Position numbers and translations under genes: made by a program
DNA from: Verrucomicrobiota bacterium
GTDB taxonomy: Bacteria; Verrucomicrobiota; Verrucomicrobiia; Limisphaerales; UBA11358
Direction of reading: 5' to 3'
Assembly (NCBI GenBank): GCA_026225155.1
Contig: JAMFSG010000369.1
Coordinates: 1-9,334 of the forward strand
Length of the DNA stretch: 9,334 nt
Shown here: positions 1-5,697 of the stretch, one piece after another
Layout of the letters: every line of letters starts with the position of its first letter
Position numbering within the stretch: position 1 is the first letter of the stretch
Notes under the pieces: model-generated
What the model was told of the DNA's origin: nothing
Databases searched by the model: none
The model's input: only the letters and a program-made list of their open reading frames with translations

Positions 1-1
1 A

Positions 2-448
2 AATTTTTTCCCCAGCCTTGGCGGCGATGGAAAATTCTACGTTTTCTATTTCATCCTTGTGACGAAGTTCAGCGATACGGGCGCGTATGTCGTCGGCTCG
101 CTGATCGGCAAACACAAGATGATTCCGCGCATCAGTCCGGCGAAAACGTGGGAAGGTTTTGCGGGCGCAATCGTGGTTTCGACCGGCGCGAGTTTGCTGT
201 TCGTGCATTTTTTTGGCGATCACATGCTCGGCATGAAAACCATTCACGCGGTCGTGCTGGGAATTATTTTAAGCTCGACCGCCGTCATTGGCGATTTGAT
301 CGAATCACTTTTCAAACGCGAAGCGGGCGTGAAAGATTCCGGCAAACTATTTCCGGGCATCGGCGGCATTTTGGATTTGCTCGACAGCCTTTTGTTCAAC
401 GCGCCGATCATGTATTTGTATTTGCGACACATCTTGACGCATCCGTAA
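2..448 (+). CDS. cdsA: Phosphatidate cytidylyltransferase (CDP-diacylglycerol synthase), C-terminal part
   Basis: An integral membrane enzyme that makes CDP-diacylglycerol from phosphatidate and CTP, the branch point of phospholipid synthesis. The reading frame is open from base 2, so the gene enters from the left edge and its start lies outside the window. The GTG at 59 is an internal codon, because family sequence (NFFPSLGGDGKFYVFYFILV) already precedes it. Visible family blocks are TKFSDTGAYVVGSLIGKHKM, then the ISPAKTWEG motif, a membrane segment (about 220-295), and the C-terminal signature from SLFKREAGVKDSGKLFPG through GGILDLLDS (305-388). The signature is atypical: the usual PGHGG is PGIGG (Ile at 359-361) and the usual DRxD is DLLD (Leu at 377-379), while both Asp residues remain. 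dxr follows 9 nt after the stop, so the two are probably cotranscribed. Established for the family: CdsA is often next to uppS on its 5' side, which would lie off the window. The assignment is secure; the effect of the substitutions is not known from sequence. Confidence 0.95.
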   Translation, partial: NFFPSLGGDGKFYVFYFILVTKFSDTGAYVVGSLIGKHKMIPRISPAKTWEGFAGAIVVSTGASLLFVHFFGDHMLGMKTIHAVVLGIILSSTAVIGDLIESLFKREAGVKDSGKLFPGIGGILDLLDSLLFNAPIMYLYLRHILTHP

Positions 449-457
449 ATTTTCAAA

Positions 458-1606
458 ATGAAGAACGTCGTTCTATTAGGTTCAACCGGTTCCATCGGCA
501 CCAGCACCGTCAAAGTCGCGGAAGATTTGCCGGATCAAATCCGGTTGATCGGCCTCGCGGCGGGCGGCAATTCTGAATTGCTGCTCGAACAAACGCGCAA
601 GCACAAGCCGGCGGCGATCTCCATTTCCAATCCGGCGAAGGCGAAAGAACTTCAAGATGCGTTGGGAATTTCCACGCAAGTTTTTTCCGGCAACGAAGGT
701 TTGCTAAAACTCGCGACGATGCCGGAAGCGGACATCGTTTTGATCGCGATTGTCGGCACCGCGGGATTGCAACCGGCGCTGGCGGCGATTCGCGCGGGTA
801 AGGATATTGCGGTTGCGTCGAAGGAAATTTTGGTGATGGCTGGCGAGATCGTGATGAATGAAGCGCGCAAATACGGCGTGAAAGTCCTCGCCGTGGACAG
901 CGAGCATTCGGCAATTTTTCAATGTCTCGACGGCAAGCCCGCGAGTTCGGTGCGCCAACTTTTATTGACCGCGAGTGGCGGCCCATTCCGCGATAAAACG
1001 CTTTGGCCGAAAGAAAAATTTTCCGAGATCACGGTCGAACGCGCGCTCAAACATCCCTCGTGGGTGATGGGCCGCAAGATCACGATTGATTCGGCGACAC
1101 TGTTCAACAAAGGTCTCGAAATGATCGAGGCGCGCTGGCTGTTCGACATCGAAATGGCGCGCGTCGGCGTGGTCGTGCATCCGCAAAGCATCGTGCATTC
1201 GATGGTCGAGTTCGTGGACGGTTCGCTGCTCGCGCAACTTTCCACGCCGGACATGTGTTTGCCGATCCAATACGCGCTGACGTATCCCGAGCGTTCGGCG
1301 AGCGAGCGCGTGCAGACGAATTTTCCAAAAATCGGCACGCTCACGTTTGAAGAACCGGATGTCGAAAGATTTCCGGCGATCGAACTCGCGCGCCGGGCAG
1401 GGGAACTTGGCGGAACGTTACCGGCTGTTTTGAACGCAGCAAATGAGGTTGCGGTCGAAGCGTTCGTGAACCGAAAAATCAATTTTCCGCAGATCACCGA
1501 AACCGTTCGCCGCACGATGGACGCGCATAAAATTGTTTCGCAGCCGACGCTGGAACAGATTCTGGAAGCGGACGCATGGGCGCGGAAAAATTCGTTAAAT
1601 GGATAA
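458..1606 (+). CDS. dxr: 1-deoxy-D-xylulose 5-phosphate reductoisomerase
   Basis: A cytosolic NADPH- and divalent-metal-dependent enzyme that rearranges and reduces 1-deoxy-D-xylulose 5-phosphate to 2-C-methyl-D-erythritol 4-phosphate, the committed step of the MEP isoprenoid pathway. The 382 residues are complete and close to the usual length (about 390-400). Residues 8-14 are the NADPH-binding GSTGSIG loop. The metal ligands are in VDSEHS (D147, E149) and NKGLEMIEA (E221), and N217 and K218 match the substrate-binding pair of the family. SGGPF (S173) and HPSWVMGRKITIDSA (H199, S212) form the substrate pocket and flexible loop, followed by VVVHPQSIVHSMVEF and LAQLSTPDM. The K122-E123 motif reads KEILV where KE-A/S/T-LV is more usual. 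The ATG at 458 starts just before the Rossmann strand KNVVLLGSTGSIG, so no upstream start is needed. There is no Shine-Dalgarno sequence before it. The 9-nt gap after cdsA supports one transcript. Confidence 0.98.
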   Translation: MKNVVLLGSTGSIGTSTVKVAEDLPDQIRLIGLAAGGNSELLLEQTRKHKPAAISISNPAKAKELQDALGISTQVFSGNEGLLKLATMPEADIVLIAIVGTAGLQPALAAIRAGKDIAVASKEILVMAGEIVMNEARKYGVKVLAVDSEHSAIFQCLDGKPASSVRQLLLTASGGPFRDKTLWPKEKFSEITVERALKHPSWVMGRKITIDSATLFNKGLEMIEARWLFDIEMARVGVVVHPQSIVHSMVEFVDGSLLAQLSTPDMCLPIQYALTYPERSASERVQTNFPKIGTLTFEEPDVERFPAIELARRAGELGGTLPAVLNAANEVAVEAFVNRKINFPQITETVRRTMDAHKIVSQPTLEQILEADAWARKNSLNG

Positions 1607-1739
1607 ATGGTTGAATCGTTGCATCGTGGAAGTGCAGTGCCGGTTTAACGATTTAACTTTTCAACAAATTACGCTCCTCGTGCATCAACGATTGTGCAAT
1701 CAATGTTCTTTGGTATAGTTTACACAGCCTGATTTTTAC
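1607..1739 (+). promoter_or_regulatory. dxr-rseP spacer with extended -10 promoter candidate
   Basis: This 133-nt gap separates dxr from rseP in an otherwise tightly packed block. TGGTATAGT at 1711-1719 fits an extended -10 element (TG-N-TATAAT with one mismatch). The best -35 match is poor (TTGTGC at 1692-1697, 16-nt spacer), as extended -10 promoters can tolerate. Transcription would start near 1726, leaving a leader of about 14 nt before the rseP ATG. Upstream, GTTGAATCGTT (1610-1620) is an inverted match, with one G-T wobble, to AACGATTTAAC (1647-1657). This could act as a weak terminator for dxr, but it lacks a clean T-run. The promoter is a sequence-only call. Confidence 0.45.
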
Positions 1740-3224
1740 ATGACGATTTTACATTACATCTTTATCGCGGTCGAAGTGGTGTTGCTTTTCAACCTGCTCA
1801 TCGGCGTGCATGAGCTGGGGCATTTTCTCGCGGCGAAATGGCGCGGCTTGAAGATCGAGCGTTTTGCGATCTGGTTTGGTAAACCGATCTGGAGCAAAAA
1901 AATCGGCGGCGTCGAATATGCGCTCGGCTGGATTCCGGCGGGCGGTTACGTCGCGTTGCCGCAAATGGCGACGATGGAAGCCATCGAAGGAAAAAACGAA
2001 ACGCCCGTCGAACAATTGCCGAACGTCTCGCCGCTCGACAAAATCATCGTGGCAATCGCCGGACCGCTGTTTAGTTTCGGACTGGCAATCGTGTTTGCGT
2101 TCGTCGTTTGGGGCGTAGGCAAGCCGGTGGATGTCGCGGGCGATTCCACGGTCATCGGCTGGGTGGATCCAAGCGGGCCGGCATGGCAGGCGGGCTTGCG
2201 CGCGGGCGACACGATTCTCGAAGTGGACGGTCATCCGGTCAAAACTTTCATGCCGACCGGCTCGTTTGCCGACAGCGTCAAATGGCGGCTCATCACCAGC
2301 ACCGGCACAAACATCGCCATCAAATATCTGCGTGATGGCCAGACGGCGACGGTTTATCCCGTGCCGACCAATCCGCCGACGAAATGGTATGAACGCCGCG
2401 CGCTCCGGCAGATTTCCATCAGTCCCGCCGAAAAATTTGTCATTGATGAAATCGCCAGCAACAGTCCCGCCGCCACCGCCGGTTTGAAAAGTGGCGATGA
2501 GATTGTCGCTTTGAACGGCCAAAAAATTTTAAGTCCGGTGGCTTATTTTGTGGCCGAGCAAGCGCTGACCAATAAACCAATTTCTCCGGTTGCCTTCACC
2601 GTCAAACGCGGCGACGAACAATTTGACCGCACGTTGCTCGCCGTAAAACCATTGTCGCCGACGAACAGCGAACCGTCGTTCGGCATCGTTTCGTGGCAAG
2701 GAAATACGAACGTCGCGCTCCTTCATCCGAGTCCGTGGTCGCAGATCAGCGACAGCACGGCGCAAATTTTCAGCACGGTCAGCGCGTTGTTCGCACCCAA
2801 AGGCCAGATCGGCGTGCAACAACTTGGCGGCGCGGTGATGATCATCCGCGTTTACAGCAATTTGTTTCAAGACGAAGACGGCTGGCGTCGTGTCTTGTGG
2901 TTCAGCGTGATTTTGAATGTGAATCTCGCATTGCTGAATATGCTGCCGCTGCCGGTTTTGGACGGCGGACACATCACGCTCGCGTTGATTGAAATCATCC
3001 GTCGCCGTCCCGTGAGCGCGCGGATTTTGAACACCATTCAAAGCGGTTTCGCGGTGATGCTCATTGGCTTTATGATTTACATCGCATTTTTTGACACCGG
3101 CGATTGGATTCGCAGCTCGCACGCGAGTCACGAAGAACCGGTGATTTTTGCGCCAAACAATTCGGGCGCGACGCCGATTGACAATGGCGACCACGGCCGG
3201 CAAATCGTTGTTCCGGCGAAATGA
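1740..3224 (+). CDS. rseP: Site-2 intramembrane zinc metalloprotease RseP
   Basis: An inner-membrane protease that, in studied relatives, cuts anti-sigma factors and leftover signal peptides within the membrane. The zinc-binding HELGH is at residues 24-28, inside the first membrane helix. The third zinc ligand lies in NMLPLPVLDGGH (N400 to H411, D408), the family's NxxPxPxLDG motif in a later helix. Between them come a second helix (about 95-120) and two tandem PDZ domains: the first about 134-205 (GPAWQAGLRAGDTILEVDG) and the second about 228-305 (SPAATAGLKSGDEIVALNG). A last helix (about 435-455) follows. At 494 residues it is longer than the 450 of E. coli RseP; about 38 residues after the last helix form a polar, probably periplasmic tail (457-494). 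The ATG at 1740 leaves a normal short N-terminus before HELGH. No Shine-Dalgarno is visible. The stop overlaps the ispG start (ATGA), implying translational coupling. Its natural substrate here cannot be read from the sequence. Confidence 0.97.
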   Translation: MTILHYIFIAVEVVLLFNLLIGVHELGHFLAAKWRGLKIERFAIWFGKPIWSKKIGGVEYALGWIPAGGYVALPQMATMEAIEGKNETPVEQLPNVSPLDKIIVAIAGPLFSFGLAIVFAFVVWGVGKPVDVAGDSTVIGWVDPSGPAWQAGLRAGDTILEVDGHPVKTFMPTGSFADSVKWRLITSTGTNIAIKYLRDGQTATVYPVPTNPPTKWYERRALRQISISPAEKFVIDEIASNSPAATAGLKSGDEIVALNGQKILSPVAYFVAEQALTNKPISPVAFTVKRGDEQFDRTLLAVKPLSPTNSEPSFGIVSWQGNTNVALLHPSPWSQISDSTAQIFSTVSALFAPKGQIGVQQLGGAVMIIRVYSNLFQDEDGWRRVLWFSVILNVNLALLNMLPLPVLDGGHITLALIEIIRRRPVSARILNTIQSGFAVMLIGFMIYIAFFDTGDWIRSSHASHEEPVIFAPNNSGATPIDNGDHGRQIVVPAK

Positions 3225-5014
3225 TTTTTATGCGCTACTGCGAAACTCCATTTTTTTATCAGCGTCGGCAAACCCGCGAAATCGTCATCGGCGATCCAGC
3301 GAACGGCGGCGTGATCATCGGCGGCAACCATCCGGTCGTGAAGCAATCCATGTTGACGTGCGACACGATGGACACGGCGCTTTCGGTGAAGCAAACACTC
3401 GAACTCGTCGCCGTTGGTTGCCAGATCGTGCGCATCACCGCGCCGACCGTGAAAGACGCGGCGAATTTGCAGAACATTGTCGCTGAACTGCGCAAGCAAG
3501 GTTGCAACGTGCCGATCGTGGCGGACATCCATTTCAAACCGGACGCCGCGATGGAAGCGGTGAAATGGGTTGAAGTCGTGCGCGTGAATCCGGGCAATTA
3601 CGCCGATTCAAAAAAATTCGCGACGAAAGAATACACCGACGAGCAATACGCCGCCGAGCTCAAGCGCATCGAAGAAAAATTCACGCCGCTCGTGCTCGAA
3701 GCGAAACGTTTGAAACGCTGTCTGCGCATCGGCACGAATCACGGTTCGTTGAGCGACCGCATCATGAACCGTTTTGGCGACACGCCGCTCGGCATGGTCG
3801 AGAGCGCGTTGGAATTTGCGCACATCGCGCGCAAAAATGATTTCCACAATTTCAAGTTCTCGATGAAGTCGAGCAACCCGAAAGTGATGATCGAGTGCTA
3901 TCGTTTGCTCGTCGCGCGATTGGAAAAAGAAGGCGCGGATTGGAATTATCCGATCCATCTCGGCGTGACCGAAGCCGGCGAAGGCGAGGACGGTCGCATC
4001 AAATCCGCCATCGGCATCGGCTCGCTGTTGTGCGACGGCCTCGGCGACACGATCCGCGTTTCGCTCACGGAAGATTCGCCGCGCGAAATCGAAGTCTGCA
4101 CCGATCTGCTTGCGCAGATTCCATTGCTCACGAATTCCAAAGTAAAAATCGCGGACAAAGATTTTCCGTTCGATCCGTTTCATTTCGAGAAACGCGAAAC
4201 GCCGGAGATCGAACTGAACGAAAATGTGAAGTGCGGCGGCGAACAATTGATCCGCGTCGTCGTCACGCGCGCGACGTTTGACAAAGTCGCGCCGAAAATC
4301 CGTCCGAAAGACGACGTGAAACCGGAAGCAGTTTACGAAGACCTGAACATTTTTGAAATTGATCCGCGCCGCGATTTTGAAGTGAATTGCGAAACGCAAC
4401 TCGTCACGGTGAAAGACGGCGTGGGACTTCCGGCCATCACCGCGTTTCGTTTGCTCGCCGCGAAGTTAAAAAAACTCGGACGCAACAATCCGATTTTGCT
4501 CAAGGATTGCATCAATTTTGAACCGGTTCCGCTGGAGCCGAAAATCGCGTTGCTCCGCGCGTCCGTGGTCATCGGCACTTTGCTGGCTGACGGAATTGGC
4601 GATGCGATTCTCGTTCGCGGCGAAGCGGGTGGCGGACAAGGTTTGCGGCTCGCGTATAATATTTTGCAGGCGGCGGGCTGTCGCAGTTTCAAAACGGATT
4701 ACGTTGCGTGTCCGAGTTGCGGTCGCACGTTGTTCAATTTGCAAACCGTCACTGCGCGCATCAAGGCGCGCACGGAACATCTCAAAGGCGTGAAGATCGC
4801 CATCATGGGTTGCATCGTGAACGGCCCCGGCGAAATGGCGGACGCGGATTTCGGCTACGTCGGCGGCGCGCCGAATAAGATCAATCTTTACGTCGGCAAA
4901 ACGCCGATCAAATTCAACATCCCTGAAGCCGAAGCCGTTGAGCGCCTCGTTGATCTCATCAAAGAGCACAACAAATGGGTTGAGCCGGAAGCGAAGGAAG
5001 CGGTCGCGGCGTGA
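3221..5014 (+). CDS. ispG: 4-hydroxy-3-methylbut-2-enyl diphosphate synthase, long form
   Basis: A cytosolic [4Fe-4S] enzyme that reductively opens ME-cPP to HMBPP, the penultimate step of the MEP pathway that dxr commits. The N-terminal TIM barrel spans about residues 15-300 (starting around REIVIGDPANGG; includes VADIHFKPDAAMEAV, RVNPGNYAD, RIGTNHGSLSDR). The cluster-binding domain is C-terminal: CPSCGR gives C497 and C500, and GCIVNGPGE gives C531 and the conserved E538, with spacing nearly as in E. coli IspG. Between them lies an insertion of about 185 residues (300-486). It makes the protein 597 residues, against about 370 for the short form, and matches the three-domain type known from plants, Chlamydiae and Bacteroidetes. 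The ATG at 3221 overlaps the rseP stop; the in-frame ATG at 3230 (MRYCETPF) is an equally plausible start, because recognisable family sequence begins there. The function call is secure. Confidence 0.97.
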   Translation: MIFMRYCETPFFYQRRQTREIVIGDPANGGVIIGGNHPVVKQSMLTCDTMDTALSVKQTLELVAVGCQIVRITAPTVKDAANLQNIVAELRKQGCNVPIVADIHFKPDAAMEAVKWVEVVRVNPGNYADSKKFATKEYTDEQYAAELKRIEEKFTPLVLEAKRLKRCLRIGTNHGSLSDRIMNRFGDTPLGMVESALEFAHIARKNDFHNFKFSMKSSNPKVMIECYRLLVARLEKEGADWNYPIHLGVTEAGEGEDGRIKSAIGIGSLLCDGLGDTIRVSLTEDSPREIEVCTDLLAQIPLLTNSKVKIADKDFPFDPFHFEKRETPEIELNENVKCGGEQLIRVVVTRATFDKVAPKIRPKDDVKPEAVYEDLNIFEIDPRRDFEVNCETQLVTVKDGVGLPAITAFRLLAAKLKKLGRNNPILLKDCINFEPVPLEPKIALLRASVVIGTLLADGIGDAILVRGEAGGGQGLRLAYNILQAAGCRSFKTDYVACPSCGRTLFNLQTVTARIKARTEHLKGVKIAIMGCIVNGPGEMADADFGYVGGAPNKINLYVGKTPIKFNIPEAEAVERLVDLIKEHNKWVEPEAKEAVAA

Positions 5015-5234
5015 ATCCCAAAGGGATTTTATAATTCAGCCCAGGGTTGGAGCAGCGACTACCCTGGGTAAATGATCAAAATTATTTTCAACCCCAACGG
5101 GTTTGTTTCGGTTATTTAGTCGTATTCAAAGGCGCGCTGGTTCAACCCTTTCAGGGTTGTTTTCGTTTCAATCGTTCACCCAAGGTAGCTCCTGCCTCGC
5201 AACCTTGGCTGAAGGCTGCAATCCCTTTGGTATT
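5014..5234. repeat. Composite palindromic intergenic element with six hairpins
   Basis: A non-coding element whose left arm (5014-5105) is repeated in inverted form by the right arm (5143-5234), around a 37-nt centre. The ends are near-perfect inverted repeats: AATCCCAAAGGGATT (5014-5028) against AATCCCTTTGGTATT (5220-5234), one mismatch. Each arm has three hairpins. Left: AATCCC/GGGATT with a 3-nt loop; GCCCAGGGT (5039-5047) with ACCCTGGGT (5061-5069); AACCC (5090-5094) with GGGTT (5099-5103). Right: CAACCCT (5143-5149) with AGGGTTG (5153-5159); CCAAGGT (5180-5186) with ACCTTGG (5202-5208); and the terminal AATCCC hairpin. Stem pairing is kept although the arm sequences differ. The first base is the last base of the ispG stop codon. 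It resembles a dispersed REP/MITE-like element; it may also end ispG transcription. Reading frames across it (5047-5271, 5103-5534) show no protein-like character. Copy number cannot be judged from one window. Confidence 0.85.
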
Positions 5235-5322
5235 GTTTTCACTGGTTCCAAACAAAATCTCCGGCCAATAAATCTTGCCTTCGACGGTTGCTTTCCTAAA
5301 CTGTCCGACCGTTTTTCAACTT
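5235..5322 (+). promoter_or_regulatory. yajC leader with weak promoter candidate
   Basis: The stretch between the palindromic element and yajC. TTGCCT (5275-5280) and TAAACT (5297-5302) are 16 nt apart and each match the -35 and -10 consensus at four of six positions; transcription would begin around 5309, leaving a leader of about 14 nt. Because the element upstream probably interrupts readthrough from ispG, a promoter for yajC-secDF is expected about here, but the match is weak. I see no riboswitch or operator. Part of this stretch may still belong to the flank of the repeat element. Confidence 0.3.
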
Positions 5323-5691
5323 ATGCACATGAACTATTTCAGTGGGATGCTGGCGGATGCCACAACCACGGCCGCCGCTTCCAGCGCAACCGTGCCACCG
5401 GCGCAAAATTCGCCATTCGGACTGTTTGTGCCGATGATTTTGATTTTCGTCGTGATGTATTTTCTGATGATACGTCCGCAAAGCCAGCGCGCGAAACAGC
5501 AGAAAAAATTGCTCGCCGGCCTCAAATCCGGTGACAAAGTCGCGACGGCGGCAGGCATCGTCGGCGTGGTCATCACAGTGAAAGATACGACGGTTTCCAT
5601 CCGTTCCGCCGACGCCAAAATGGAAGTCACGAAAGATTCTGTCACGCAAATCCTCGAATCAGCCAATTCCGGTGCCGTCACCGCATCCTAA
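5323..5691 (+). CDS. yajC: Preprotein translocase accessory subunit YajC
   Basis: A small single-pass inner-membrane protein that joins SecDF at the SecYEG translocon. From the ATG at 5323 it is 122 residues, near the family's 85-120. After a short polar, Ala/Thr-rich N-terminus comes one membrane helix (FGLFVPMILIFVVMYFLMI, about residues 32-50), running into the signature MIRPQSQRAKQQKKLLAGLK, then the conserved GDKVATAAGIVGVVI and a small beta domain (KDTTVSIRSADAKMEVTKDSV). A second ATG at 5329 would also work. The frame stays open upstream to a TTG at 5275, but those extra residues are not family-like and the TTG sits in the promoter candidate, so I reject it. There is no Shine-Dalgarno. 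secDF begins 6 nt after the stop, the classic yajC-secDF operon order. Confidence 0.95.
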   Translation: MHMNYFSGMLADATTTAAASSATVPPAQNSPFGLFVPMILIFVVMYFLMIRPQSQRAKQQKKLLAGLKSGDKVATAAGIVGVVITVKDTTVSIRSADAKMEVTKDSVTQILESANSGAVTAS

Positions 5692-5697
5692 TCAGCC

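Noticed and set aside
5047..5271. 74-residue open frame after ispG as a small gene
   Set aside because: It starts at a TTG, lies within the palindromic element and reads through its hairpins; its length is explained by the repeat structure and no protein-like features are visible.
5275..5322. Upstream TTG start for yajC
   Set aside because: The added 16 residues are not YajC-like and overlap the promoter candidate; ATG at 5323 or 5329 gives the normal family length.
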